A stretch of 64,000 bases of DNA, taken from contig NZ_LMXN01000002.1 of the NCBI RefSeq assembly GCF_001442615.1, positions 496,001 to 560,000 of the forward strand. The letters are read 5' to 3'. The stretch is from Algoriphagus resistens (GTDB taxonomy: Bacteria > Bacteroidota > Bacteroidia > Cytophagales > Cyclobacteriaceae). The notes under the pieces were generated by a model, which saw nothing but the letters and a program-made list of their open reading frames with translations, was not told the DNA's origin and ran no database searches. Made by a program: the position numbers and the translations under genes. The first letter of the stretch is position 1; each line of letters opens with the position of its first letter. Below are positions 33,429 through 42,845 of this stretch, piece after piece.

Positions 33429-33800
33429 GAAACCCTAACTGACCGGTGATCCTTGTTTTAACCTACGGGCCATTTACAGTACAGCTAGGCGGGGAATGTA
33501 CCGGATAAGAAAATGGATAGGGGTTACATCTGGTCCCTCTATTCATTCCAATTTGGAACACAAAAACATCCTTATTGCTCTCTTCAGGCAGTCAAAATCG
33601 GATTACAAATCTGAAATAATGAGCATCGATACACAAGCTGCGTATAGGTCAACGTTCCATTTAAAGTCAAACTTATACTATCCTGAGACAGAATAATAGA
33701 AGTAGCGATGGAAGAAAGACCACATCCACAGAAGTCCATAAAACTAACCGTCATAGCGATCAAACACAGATGGTAAAAGAATTCCAAAAAGCCGCGTAAT

Positions 33801-33836
33801 ACAAAAAAAATAACCCAAGCTATAAATCTTGGGCTA
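33801..33836 (-). terminator. Terminator of the Wza/Wzc unit
   Basis: On the minus strand the stem CCCAAG/CTTGGG with an AT-rich loop, extended by AGCCCAAG and GCTTGGGT, is followed by TATTTTTTTT. It lies about 100 bases behind the kinase stop codon. Confidence 0.8.
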
Positions 33837-33933
33837 AAACGCTGCAAGCTTGATCATGACTGAATAGACTATCCTACTATCAATTTTCAGCTTATATGTT
33901 TATACTTTTTGTAATTACAATACTGTTTAAATC

Positions 33934-36381
33934 TTAATTCCTCCTTAATGCCCGCTTCCACCAAGGTAACTGCACCTCTTCATGGTATCCGTAAGAGTTA
34001 TTTCCGTAACCGTATCCGTAGCCATAACCATAACCGTAGCCATAACCTTTATCAATATGGACATCATTGAGAATACCATAGATTTTGGATACACCGCCTT
34101 TTTCAACTAGGTTATTTAAAATCTGTGTATTACCCTTCATAGAATAACCTTGACGGAAAACAAAGAAACTGATATCCGCAAATCCAAAAAGTTCTTTTGT
34201 CTCCGATACCAAACCCACAGGAGGACAGTCAAATATCACTACATCATAGGCTTGCTTGATTTCCTTTACAATTTGTCCAAACTTATCCTGCAACAGCAGT
34301 TCGGCTGGATTTGGTGGAATAGGACCGGAAAGGATCACATCCATATCCTTATGCCCTGTTGTTTTTACTACATCCTGCCAAGGTATGTCAGTACTAAGAC
34401 AAGTACTCATTCCTTTATCATTTGCCAAACCAAAGTCCTCGGCAATTTTCGGTTTCCTAAGATCCAATCCAATCAGGATAGTCTTCTTGCCCATTAAGGC
34501 ATACACAGAAGCCACGTTAATTGATACAAATGTTTTTCCCTCTCCCGAGATAGATGAGGTAAAAAGTATAGTCAGATTATCCCTATGAGGGCTTAAATAA
34601 GACATATCTGCCCTCAAAGACCTGAAGGATTCTGTGACAGTGGATCTGGGATTATTCAGAACCGGAATCGCATCATCAGAATTATTTCTGCCGATCATTC
34701 CTATTAAAGGAACTTTAATCTGATTTTCTAGTTCCTTAGGATCCTCAATCTTAGTATTTAAGAAATCCTTAATGGTGATAAATCCTATAGGAAGTATCAG
34801 TCCTAAAATCAAGCCTATCAATAGATTCAAAGACCGCTTGGGGGCAACAGGCTCTTGGGCAGACTTCGCAAAATCCAAAATAGAATTCTTCGGCGTATTG
34901 GCGGCCTTTGTAATCTCAGCTTCTGCCTTTTTCTCTAATAAGTAAACGTATATATTTTCGTGTATCGAAAACTGACGCTGAATACCTATCAAATTACGTT
35001 CTGTCTCCGGTAAGGAATTTACATCCATTTCCAGCGTACGTATCTGGCTTTTCAGATCAGCTATTAAGTTCTCAGTATTTCCCAAGGCAGAACTTACATT
35101 TTCCTGCAACTGCTTTTTGATATTCTGAACCCTAGAAGCATTCTCCCTCACTGAAGGACTTATTTCCGTAAAGTTAGCAGACAATCTGTTCTGTTCAGCT
35201 TGAAGCTCGCTATAAGCTTGAACAAGAGAATTCAATAAGGGATCTGTAACGCCCATAACAGAAGGGGCCACCATATCGCCTGTTTGATTGGAGTTCAGGT
35301 AATCCTGCAATACTTGGTAATACTTCAGATTTATTTCAGCTTCCCCCTTCTGTTTTTCCAGCTCCTGCATTCTCTCAAAAATCACAGAGCCTTCTTCAGA
35401 AAGATTAAATACCTTGTTCTCGGTTCTATATTGCTGGAGCTTATTTTCTGAGAATCTAAGCGAATCAGAAATTCCGGAAAGCTGCTCGTTGATAAACCGG
35501 ACAGTATTCTCCGATGCTCTGTTCTTTTCATCCAGCTCCCGGGCCAGATACATTTCCATCAACTTATTGACGTAATCCTCTCCCAGTCTTCTTACCGGAG
35601 TTTCTAAACTCAAAGACAAAATAGAAGCTTGCTTATTAAGCGGAGAAACGGTTAACTCCTCACGGTATTTTAATGCCAAGGATGGGGTATCTACCAGGTT
35701 AAATAAAATAACATCACCAGGTATGGCGGATATCTGATCAATAGTAAAGGAAAAATTTTCACCTTTAATTTCCTGACCAAAATTATAAACAGACTTCTTT
35801 AAAGATACAGGCTCTTCCGGTAAGACCTTATAATGTGGGTCTTGGGGATTAAAAATTTTAAACTCATCATTTTCTATGCTTAGTTCAAATGAATCTTCAT
35901 TTATGACTTCCAATTTAAATCTCCCGCCCACCAATTGCGCTTGTTTCCAGTCAACAGACACCAAAACAGGCAATTTATCATAAATCTGAGAGGTGGAGAC
36001 AAACCCCTCTTCATAATACTGAACGTTCAGGTTCAGCTCCGTGACTGCCTCCTCAGCTAAGGAAAATGACTTTAAAATCCCTATTTCATTTTCAATATTA
36101 CTCTTGCCCTGCAGCATACCCAGCCCTGAAGACTCAAATAAATCCATCCCTAGAGCAGGTTCTTCGTCTTCTACAAGGATACTCGACTCCACCTTAAAAA
36201 TATTTGTAGCATATCTATTAAACAGAAATGCTCCAACTACACCTACGAACATGCATGCAACTATCAGTACCCAATACTGCAGGTAGTTAAATAGAAGTAC
36301 TTTTAGATCAATTTCATCTTCCTTCTGCACCATAAAAGGATTCTGCCCTGAACTGGAAGGGTTAGGAGTATTCGGGTACAT
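33934..36381 (-). CDS. Wzz-domain/BY-kinase polysaccharide co-polymerase (Wzc-like), copy 1
   Basis: The 815-residue inner-membrane protein has an N-terminal Wzz part with a first membrane helix (YWVLIVACMFVGVVGAFLF), a long coiled periplasmic part (about 270-470), a second helix (LLIGLILGLILPIGFI) and a cytosolic bacterial tyrosine kinase. The kinase shows Walker A TSSISGEGKTF, A' LIGLDLRKPKI and Walker B VVIFDCPPVG. The C-terminus ends with a Gly-Tyr run (15 residues alternating G and Y) plus further tyrosines, the autophosphorylation cluster. It controls polymerisation and export together with the Wza homologue six bases upstream. Confidence 0.92.
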   Translation of the reverse strand: MYPNTPNPSSSGQNPFMVQKEDEIDLKVLLFNYLQYWVLIVACMFVGVVGAFLFNRYATNIFKVESSILVEDEEPALGMDLFESSGLGMLQGKSNIENEIGILKSFSLAEEAVTELNLNVQYYEEGFVSTSQIYDKLPVLVSVDWKQAQLVGGRFKLEVINEDSFELSIENDEFKIFNPQDPHYKVLPEEPVSLKKSVYNFGQEIKGENFSFTIDQISAIPGDVILFNLVDTPSLALKYREELTVSPLNKQASILSLSLETPVRRLGEDYVNKLMEMYLARELDEKNRASENTVRFINEQLSGISDSLRFSENKLQQYRTENKVFNLSEEGSVIFERMQELEKQKGEAEINLKYYQVLQDYLNSNQTGDMVAPSVMGVTDPLLNSLVQAYSELQAEQNRLSANFTEISPSVRENASRVQNIKKQLQENVSSALGNTENLIADLKSQIRTLEMDVNSLPETERNLIGIQRQFSIHENIYVYLLEKKAEAEITKAANTPKNSILDFAKSAQEPVAPKRSLNLLIGLILGLILPIGFITIKDFLNTKIEDPKELENQIKVPLIGMIGRNNSDDAIPVLNNPRSTVTESFRSLRADMSYLSPHRDNLTILFTSSISGEGKTFVSINVASVYALMGKKTILIGLDLRKPKIAEDFGLANDKGMSTCLSTDIPWQDVVKTTGHKDMDVILSGPIPPNPAELLLQDKFGQIVKEIKQAYDVVIFDCPPVGLVSETKELFGFADISFFVFRQGYSMKGNTQILNNLVEKGGVSKIYGILNDVHIDKGYGYGYGYGYGYGYGNNSYGYHEEVQLPWWKRALRRN
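34003..34047 (-). repeat. Hexanucleotide-like repeat coding a (Gly-Tyr)7-Gly tract
   Basis: The segment codes for 15 alternating Gly and Tyr residues near the C-terminus of the first BY-kinase. Codons vary only between GGT, GGC and GGA and between TAT and TAC, so the DNA is a degenerate six-base tandem repeat. Slippage would change the number of phosphorylatable tyrosines without breaking the frame. Confidence 0.75.
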
Positions 36382-36387
36382 AAATGC

Positions 36388-37197
36388 TTATTTGATTAAA
36401 TTTAAAATAAGGGCTAATGCAGATATACCTGAAAATAGCAATGCCAGGGTCTGAGCGGTGTTTTCACCGGTACCGGTTTCCCTTACCTTCATCGGTTCTA
36501 CATACAGTTGATCATTTGGCTGAATAAAATAAAATGGGGACTCTACCACCTGTCTATCCAACAAATTAATTCTATGTAGTCTAGTCCCTTCCGGATACTG
36601 TCTGATCAATAATACTTCATCTCTTTTTGCCACAGTGGTAAGATCTCCTGCATTTGCAATAGCTTCAAAAATGGTCATCCTGTCCTGAAGCACCACATAT
36701 TTACCCGGTCTTCTGAATTCCCCCAAGGCTGAATACCTAACTCCTCCCAGTTTTACTTTGACATAAAGCTCACTGGTCACATACTTTCGCATACTTTCTT
36801 CTATAGTCAGTCGGGCCTCTTCCAGGGTTTTATCCTTGACCTGAACTTCCCCAACTATAGGAAGTCTGATATTACCGCTTTGATCTACCGAATAACCAGT
36901 CATGTAGTAGATATCCCCACCACTTTGAGCGGACACATTTCCCATCTGGGCATTCGTTTGAGGAGGTTTATTATTAAACCCAAGCTGAACCATATCCTCT
37001 ACAGTCTGGATATTGACATCAATGATGTCGTTGTATTGGAGTTTGTATTCAGGTATCTCGTATTCGATCAATTCCCCGTCTTCTATTGTCTGATTTTCCT
37101 CAAGATTTTGCAAATAAATGATTTTCTCATTTGAGATACAGCCAAAGGCCATTAAAAAAACAAGGGAAAACGATACCCCCTTTAACAACTTCCTCAT
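36388..37197 (-). CDS. Polysaccharide export lipoprotein (Wza-like), copy 1
   Basis: The 269-residue protein starts MRKLLKGVSFSLVFLMAFGC with the lipid cysteine at residue 20. ISNEKIIYLQNLEENQTI follows, typical of Bacteroidota Wza relatives. The polysaccharide export domain (YKLQYNDIIDVNIQ) and the SLBB-type part with GEFRRPGKYVVLQDRMTIFE and AIANAGDLTTVAKRDEVLLI come next. A C-terminal membrane-spanning segment (LALLFSGISALALILNLI) would form the outer-membrane helix. ATG 37197 is taken because the signal peptide begins there. It precedes the kinase by six bases; a promoter lies just upstream. Confidence 0.92.
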   Translation of the reverse strand: MRKLLKGVSFSLVFLMAFGCISNEKIIYLQNLEENQTIEDGELIEYEIPEYKLQYNDIIDVNIQTVEDMVQLGFNNKPPQTNAQMGNVSAQSGGDIYYMTGYSVDQSGNIRLPIVGEVQVKDKTLEEARLTIEESMRKYVTSELYVKVKLGGVRYSALGEFRRPGKYVVLQDRMTIFEAIANAGDLTTVAKRDEVLLIRQYPEGTRLHRINLLDRQVVESPFYFIQPNDQLYVEPMKVRETGTGENTAQTLALLFSGISALALILNLIK

Positions 37198-37232
37198 ATA
37201 TAAATTTTTAATATTCCTTCGCAAAATCTGGG

Positions 37233-37240
37233 CAAACTTA
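37233..37240 (-). promoter_or_regulatory. -7 box for the first Wza/Wzc unit
   Basis: On the minus strand TAAGTTTG matches TAnnTTTG and stands 35 bases before the ATG at 37197. The -33 part is not clear. It suggests that wza copy 1 can be transcribed independently of kdsB. Confidence 0.45.
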
Positions 37241-37318
37241 AGCATTTAACCCCAAACCTCATTATTTTTTATGAATTTGATAATAAACTACTGAAATTCA
37301 TGGATATAATTGTGCAAT

Positions 37319-38041
37319 CTATTCAACTACGGATCTTCTGGCTTTTTCCAAATCTTCCTGAGTATCTATTGCTATTGGCTGATAAACTGTTTCTACCATT
37401 CTTATTCTATATCCGTTCTCAAGCAGTCTCAATTGCTCCAGCATTTCCACAGATTCCAACTCGCTCTTAGGCAATCCTGTAAATTCCTGCAGTATATTCT
37501 TTCTGTAAGCATATACTCCAATGTGTTTCCAATAGGTGACTTCGGCCTTTCCTTCTCTATTAAAAGGTATAACTGATCTGGAAAAAATCAATGCATCTCC
37601 CCATAAATCGGTAACTACTTTCACAGCATTGGGATTTCCTGCTTCTTCCACAGCCATTCTAGTCTTAAGAGAAGCCACATCTACCCTTGGATCTCTAAAA
37701 ACAGAAACTAAATCCTTTAACGATTTTTCGTCCTGAAAAGGCTCATCACCTTGTACATTTACAATAAGATCCGCATCCACGTATTCCAATGCTTCAGCAA
37801 TTCTATCTGATCCACTGGCATGGTCCTTTTTGCTTACAAACACTTTGCCACCTAAGGACTCTATCTGCTCTTTTATATCGTGATGATCAGTGACAACCCA
37901 TACCTGGTCAAATATTCCGGTCTTTACCGTACTCAAAAAAGTCCGTTGGATTACAGTTTTTCCTCCCAAATCCTGGACAAGCTTGGATGGTAATCGCGTT
38001 GAGGCATATCTAGCTGGAATTAAAGCGGCAATGGTAAGCAT
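37319..38041 (-). CDS. kdsB: 3-deoxy-manno-octulosonate cytidylyltransferase
   Basis: The 240-residue protein begins MLTIAALIPARYASTRLPSK, the nucleotide-binding start of KdsB/NeuA-type CMP-sugar synthetases. VVTDHHDIKEQIESLGGKVF, DHASGSDRIAEALEY and IVNVQGDEPF (metal-binding Asp) follow, and then the C-terminal PIAIDTQEDLEKAR. It activates Kdo as CMP-Kdo for lipopolysaccharide inner core. The position between two Wza/Wzc modules is unusual; a role for a Kdo-like acid in the exopolysaccharide is possible but not shown. Confidence 0.95.
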   Translation of the reverse strand: MLTIAALIPARYASTRLPSKLVQDLGGKTVIQRTFLSTVKTGIFDQVWVVTDHHDIKEQIESLGGKVFVSKKDHASGSDRIAEALEYVDADLIVNVQGDEPFQDEKSLKDLVSVFRDPRVDVASLKTRMAVEEAGNPNAVKVVTDLWGDALIFSRSVIPFNREGKAEVTYWKHIGVYAYRKNILQEFTGLPKSELESVEMLEQLRLLENGYRIRMVETVYQPIAIDTQEDLEKARRSVVE

Positions 38042-38139
38042 AGTGGGTTAATGTTTATTTTCTTTTATCAATTGAGACAAGAAGTAACCTGCATTTTACG
38101 TTAGTGTCTTAAATCTTCTACCTAATAGTTGGAAATCTC

Positions 38140-40599
38140 CTATTTTACTTTAAAAGCCCTTTTGAATTTCTGTAAGATATTCCCCTGGCTTTTCTTTATC
38201 TTCTTTTTCTTGCTTTCCAGATCGTCGCCGTAGTAGTTGTACATGTACTTGTTGTTTTGAGAATACAAATAAGTATTGCCATATCCATAATTATACCCCT
38301 CATAATGATACCCTGAATTAACTATTCCATTAAATACACCATACACATTTTTGACCTGCTTGTTATTGAAAAGGTCGTTAATCATGACCAGGTGATCTTT
38401 CACCGTGTAATTCTGTCTTACAACATAGAGGTTGATATCAAACAGGCGCATCAGATCAATAGTCTCTGACACTAAACCCATTGGAGGAGTGTCAAAAATC
38501 ACCACATCAAACCTAGCATCCAAAAAATCCAAAAACTCAGTCAATCTGGGAGTCTGCAATAGCTCGGCAGGATTGGGAGGTATTACCCCCGAGGGTACAA
38601 ACCACAGGTTTTCATGGGATGATGGAATCACTATTTCCTCAGCTTCCACTTTACCAATGAGATAAGTAGACAATCCCACCCGGTCTGACTCCCCAAAGTA
38701 GGAAGCTAGTTTGGGTCTTCTCAAATCTCCGCCGACAACCACTGTTTTTTTAGAACCCAACGCCATAGCTGAGGCCAGGTTTAACGAGGTGAAGGTCTTG
38801 CCCTCCCCAGAAACTGAGGAGGTCACCAAAATCCTCTTGGTATTTTTCCCGCTTGCCAAGTAAGTAATAGCTGATCTGAGTGATCTGAACGATTCTGCTA
38901 CGGCAGATTTTGGATAGTCCAACACTACTTTATTGGTATTCTTTAGACTAAACCCCACAATACCCAACTGTGGGATCATAAAATGCTTTTTCAGATCACG
39001 CTGGTCTTTGATTGTATCGTCAAAAATATCACGCACCACCACAAAGCCAAACGGCAACAAGAAACCCAAAACAATAGCCAGACCATAGTTCTGCTGCTTC
39101 TTCGGAAAAATCAGTGTCCCACGTTTTGCAGCATCTAGAATTGCATTATCTGAAACATTGGAAGCCCTGGCGATTCCGGCTTCCGCCCGCTTCTCCAATA
39201 AATAGGTATAGAGGGATTCTCTTAATTTGAACTCTCTGAAAATCCCTGAATACTGTGATTCAGACTCCGGTAAGGTAGAGAATTCAGCATCATAGAAACG
39301 TATATCCCGCTCTATACTTTTCTTTTTCTGTTTAGTGTTTTCAATTAGATTGACAATATTCTCAAAAAGTCCATCCTGCACTTTTTCCATCTGCACATCG
39401 ATCTTCAATACCTCCGGATGGTTCTCATTAACAGTTGCGAGAAGTTTTCTCCTATCCTGAGAAAGTGTAACCAGTGTTTGAATCAGGCCATTAAGCAAAG
39501 GATCAGGAACACCTATAACTGAAGGTGCAATCACATCGGAAAAATCCTTGCTTTTCTGTTCCATATAGGAACGAATCTGCCCAAAATACTCCAGCTGATA
39601 ATCAATCTCAGCATTCATCTCATCAAGGTTGTTCATTTTGCCCAGGATGTTGGCAAATTCTGCAGAGACATCAAGCAACTTGTTCTCAACCTTAAAATCC
39701 TGTAACTCCCTTTCTTTTTGCTGAAGAGAGTCCTCCAAAAAGCCCAGCTGTTCTTCTATAAAAGCCAGGGTATTCTCTTGGATCTTATTCTTCTCATTCA
39801 AGTCAAAATCAATATAAGACTCCATCAATGCATTGATGTAATCCCTTCCCTTCTCAACGACTTTTGTCGTTGTGCTTAGGCGTAGCACAGAACTGTACTC
39901 GTTTTGTAAGCTCACCTGTACAGACTTGGCATAGGCCTCTTCCAACGAACTTGGATTTCTAAATTTAAAAATCAACTCTTCATTAACCCTACTTGGGTTG
40001 ACCAAATGAACTGTAAACTTTGATTTAGCTGATTCTATTTCCTCTCCAAACGTGTAGGTCTTATTATAAATTGACTCATCCCCTGCTGCCATCGCCGAAT
40101 TGAAGTCCATAAAGCCTGACTCCTCTTTAGTTATAGTAAATGTGTCCTCAGATAATATTTCCAGTTGAATAGGTAGATCGGTTACCTGAAAATGGTTCCA
40201 ATCCACAGCTATGCGGATCGGCGACCGATCATAAAGCTCTATAGCTTTGATAGTAGTCTTAGCATAATACTCCACATCAAAATGAAGTTTCTTCAACGCC
40301 TCGTGTGCCAATCCTTTGGACTTTAACCGGAGAATATCATTTTCCAGGTTAAGGCCGGTAGAGAAAATATTTGACCTATCGAGGATACGTGCTTCCGGAG
40401 AGGTATTGGTCTTGATCATCATAGATCCCGACACTTCATATTCATCTACAGTATATCGGTGAAACAGAAAGGTTGCAAATAGAAATATTAAGATAAAGAG
40501 CACATACCATGGCCAATAGCGTATGTATTTGGCAATGACATACCTGATTTCCAGTGCTTTTTCCTCATTGTCTAACTGGCTTAAGTCTAACTTCTCCAT
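38140..40599 (-). CDS. Wzz-domain/BY-kinase polysaccharide co-polymerase (Wzc-like), copy 2
   Basis: This protein of about 819 residues is a paralogue of the kinase at 33934, with the same architecture. It has a Wzz part with membrane helix WYVLFILIFLFATFLF, a coiled region with EEQLGFLEDSLQQKERELQD, and a second helix (GLAIVLGFLLPFGFVV). The kinase has TSSVSGEGKTF, VVGGDLRRPKL and FDVVIFDTPPMG. The tail carries many tyrosines (YHYEGYNYGYGNTYLYSQ, NKYMYNYYGDD) but not a regular repeat, and ends in a lysine-rich stretch. ATG 40599 follows the upstream stop by five bases; a GTG at 40605 overlaps that stop and is the alternative start. Confidence 0.92.
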   Translation of the reverse strand: MEKLDLSQLDNEEKALEIRYVIAKYIRYWPWYVLFILIFLFATFLFHRYTVDEYEVSGSMMIKTNTSPEARILDRSNIFSTGLNLENDILRLKSKGLAHEALKKLHFDVEYYAKTTIKAIELYDRSPIRIAVDWNHFQVTDLPIQLEILSEDTFTITKEESGFMDFNSAMAAGDESIYNKTYTFGEEIESAKSKFTVHLVNPSRVNEELIFKFRNPSSLEEAYAKSVQVSLQNEYSSVLRLSTTTKVVEKGRDYINALMESYIDFDLNEKNKIQENTLAFIEEQLGFLEDSLQQKERELQDFKVENKLLDVSAEFANILGKMNNLDEMNAEIDYQLEYFGQIRSYMEQKSKDFSDVIAPSVIGVPDPLLNGLIQTLVTLSQDRRKLLATVNENHPEVLKIDVQMEKVQDGLFENIVNLIENTKQKKKSIERDIRFYDAEFSTLPESESQYSGIFREFKLRESLYTYLLEKRAEAGIARASNVSDNAILDAAKRGTLIFPKKQQNYGLAIVLGFLLPFGFVVVRDIFDDTIKDQRDLKKHFMIPQLGIVGFSLKNTNKVVLDYPKSAVAESFRSLRSAITYLASGKNTKRILVTSSVSGEGKTFTSLNLASAMALGSKKTVVVGGDLRRPKLASYFGESDRVGLSTYLIGKVEAEEIVIPSSHENLWFVPSGVIPPNPAELLQTPRLTEFLDFLDARFDVVIFDTPPMGLVSETIDLMRLFDINLYVVRQNYTVKDHLVMINDLFNNKQVKNVYGVFNGIVNSGYHYEGYNYGYGNTYLYSQNNKYMYNYYGDDLESKKKKIKKSQGNILQKFKRAFKVK

Positions 40600-40604
40600 A
40601 TCCA

Positions 40605-41417
40605 CTAGTTACCTACCACCAAATTAATAATTAAAAGTGTGGAAGCTAGCAATCCTGCAAAAAGCGCCAGGGAGGCCGTTAGGTTATCCGCATTTCCGAA
40701 TTGCCTGATGTTCATTGGCTCCATATACAGGATATCATTCGGCTGGATGAAATAAAAGGGGCTGGCCAGCAGCGCCCGATCATTCAAGTTAATCTGGTGG
40801 ATTTTCGTTCCCCCATCGTACTGGCGAATGATAAACAGTTTGTTCTTTTTTCCCAGCAAAGTCGTTTCTCCGGAATTGGCCAAGGCATCAAAAATAGTTG
40901 CACGGTTCTTATATATAACATTGACACCTACTGAGTTAAACTCTCCAAGTGTGGTATACCTGATCCCTGCTATTCTTAATTTAACGTAGATTTCTTCCTT
41001 AAAATAGGTATTGATTTCTAGTTGGACCCTATCCTTTGCCTCCTCTTCAGTTAGGCCCGCTATCCTGATCTTCCCAAGCTTTGGCACTTCCACATTTCCT
41101 TCCTGATCTATGGAATAGCCTCTAAAATATAAGGGGTCAGAACCACCTCCCCCCCCTGCGCTGCCCATTCCTCCGATGTTCTGGGAATTTTGGAAAGAAA
41201 AAGCCTCAATCAGCTCAGGATCGGAAGTAGCAAAATCAATTTCAACTATATCAAAAGGCTGTAAGATATACTTGTAATCTACTTCAGCAAAAGGGATAAA
41301 CTCATTCAGCTCAATTGGTGTGTTTTCTGGAAGGTTTTGTAGGTAGGTGATCCGTTTATTGCTGATACAACTCGTAGCAAAAACCAGCAAACTGACGAAA
41401 AATAGGATTTTATTCAT
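40605..41417 (-). CDS. Polysaccharide export lipoprotein (Wza-like), copy 2
   Basis: The 270-residue protein begins MNKILFFVSLLVFATSCISN with the lipid cysteine at residue 17, then KRITYLQNLPENTPI. The export domain contains YKYILQPFDIVEIDFA and the SLBB part GEFNSVGVNVIYKNRATIFD with ALANSGETTLLGKKN. A glycine-rich loop (GGMGSAGGGGGSD) replaces the loop of copy 1. A C-terminal hydrophobic segment (LALFAGLLASTLLIINLVV) is the presumed membrane span. It forms an operon with the second kinase and is the first gene, with a -7 box about 30 bases upstream. Confidence 0.92.
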   Translation of the reverse strand: MNKILFFVSLLVFATSCISNKRITYLQNLPENTPIELNEFIPFAEVDYKYILQPFDIVEIDFATSDPELIEAFSFQNSQNIGGMGSAGGGGGSDPLYFRGYSIDQEGNVEVPKLGKIRIAGLTEEEAKDRVQLEINTYFKEEIYVKLRIAGIRYTTLGEFNSVGVNVIYKNRATIFDALANSGETTLLGKKNKLFIIRQYDGGTKIHQINLNDRALLASPFYFIQPNDILYMEPMNIRQFGNADNLTASLALFAGLLASTLLIINLVVGN

Positions 41418-41443
41418 TCTAGAAGCATATAGTTAGCTTGCCT

Positions 41444-41451
41444 CAAATATA
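41444..41451 (-). promoter_or_regulatory. -7 box for the second Wza/Wzc unit
   Basis: TATATTTG on the minus strand matches TAnnTTTG and stands 26 bases before the ATG at 41417. The upstream -33 element is weak. The remaining 270 bases up to the GNAT gene carry a small hairpin (CAGCC/GGCTG near 41528) and nothing else I recognise. Confidence 0.5.
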
Positions 41452-41720
41452 TAAAATTACTTGGGGAGAACTTCCTACATGTGAAAAATGTCCCGATGGG
41501 TCTATCCTATCCAGAATAAAGCTTGCAGCCGTGGGGCTGACAGGATTACAACAAATCACTTATCCCTTATTTCGGTATCTTTTTTGTCGAAAAACGCAAA
41601 AATCCGCATGAAGGTAATGTGAGCCGTGGATGGTAAGATTGACAAACAGCTTGGCTTTATACCAGTCCCATTTCATCACTGGACTAAAACCGGATACAAA
41701 AAACTCCCTATCTTCATGCT

Positions 41721-42659
41721 ATGCAAATAAGAAAGGCAGATTCTTCCGATTTTCCCTCAATTATTAATTTATTGAAAGCCTCTCTGGGAGAAAACCTGCT
41801 TCCAAAATCCGAGGAACTATGGCGTTGGAAACATGTGGAGAATCCCTTTGGTACATCCCCGGTCTTGGTTGCAGAGGAAAAAGCACGTATCCTGGGGGTA
41901 CGCGTGTTTTTAAGATGGGAATTCCGACAGGACCACAAATTGATAAAAGCATGCAGAGCGGTGGACACCGCCATCCACCCCGATTATCAAGGTCAGGGAG
42001 TCTTCAAAGCCCTTACTCTTTCTCTTATCGAGGAACTCAAAGAAGATGGAGTAAAACTCATTTTCAATACCCCCAATTCAAAAAGCCTTCCTGGATATTT
42101 GGGCATGGGCTGGGAGAAATGGGGAAAGCTTCCTCTTAAAATGTACTTCAACCTTAGCCTAAGCAAGAAAAAGAATCAGTCCACATCCTCTGATTGGCCG
42201 AGCATTGCTGACCTTATTGGGAAAATAGAAAACGAATGCTCTAATTCAGGCAGGATCCAGACGAATCTTGTGGGTGGATACCTCAACTGGCGATACCAGG
42301 CTTGTCCTCTTTTTCCATATCATTTTGTGAGCGATGGAGAAACACACCTTCTAATCTATAGAATCAAAGATGGGAAAATCGGAAAAGAGTTGAGAATCGT
42401 GGATTTTTTCACTCTTTCAGGATTTGGTTTAACTGAAAAAAAACAGTTGAATATTCGCCTGAAAGCTATCCAAAAAAATGAAAGGGTAAGATTTACTTCA
42501 TTTTCAGGACTCCAGTTCCACAACGATTTTCCTATTGAAATGGGCTTATTACCTGTAATGTCCATAGGACCTGAAGTGACGCTTCGCAAAGTAACAACTT
42601 CGGATGACCTGCTTCATAAACCTTGGGCCTGGAGCCTGGGGGATTTGGAAGTATTTTAA
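41721..42659 (+). CDS. GNAT-family N-acetyltransferase
   Basis: The 312-residue protein begins MQIRKADSSDFPSIINLLKA, a GNAT first strand and helix. The acetyl-CoA loop is AIHPDYQGQGVFKALTLSLI (about residues 88-107; Q-x-x-G-x-G/A type), followed by LIFNTPNSKSLPGYLGMGW. The C-terminal 130 residues are a second, weaker acyltransferase-like half. Relatives are common next to exopolysaccharide clusters in Bacteroidota, and the substrate may be an amino sugar or a peptide; this is inference. It is divergent from the second Wza gene. Confidence 0.8.
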   Translation: MQIRKADSSDFPSIINLLKASLGENLLPKSEELWRWKHVENPFGTSPVLVAEEKARILGVRVFLRWEFRQDHKLIKACRAVDTAIHPDYQGQGVFKALTLSLIEELKEDGVKLIFNTPNSKSLPGYLGMGWEKWGKLPLKMYFNLSLSKKKNQSTSSDWPSIADLIGKIENECSNSGRIQTNLVGGYLNWRYQACPLFPYHFVSDGETHLLIYRIKDGKIGKELRIVDFFTLSGFGLTEKKQLNIRLKAIQKNERVRFTSFSGLQFHNDFPIEMGLLPVMSIGPEVTLRKVTTSDDLLHKPWAWSLGDLEVF

Positions 42660-42845
42660 AGCTAGCCAGGTTTCTGGAGAACAGGATAACTAAACTGACC
42701 GTAAATCTGGATTTTAGAACTCAGGTACGCAAGGAGTTTGATTGAACTATCCTTTCGCGTCCATCATTATAATCCATTGAAAATTCTAATGCATATTGCG
42801 GGTTAAAAGTAGTTTCTAGCAAAATCTGCAGGTAATTTAATAAGC

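Larger units (their letters stand above)
33069..33800. other. Non-coding, decayed mobile-element region
   Basis: About 730 bases between the sugar transferase and the terminator of the Wza/Wzc unit contain no intact gene. A nested hairpin stands at 33144-33187 and a transposase remnant at 33303-33428. Frames at 33496-33696 (plus) and 33584-33847 (minus) show no recognisable domain. The region looks like a decayed insertion. Confidence 0.6.

Noticed and set aside
33584..33847. Minus-strand frame of 87 codons beside the transposase remnant
   Set aside because: It crosses the terminator of the Wza/Wzc unit and shows no similarity I recognise; considered non-coding.
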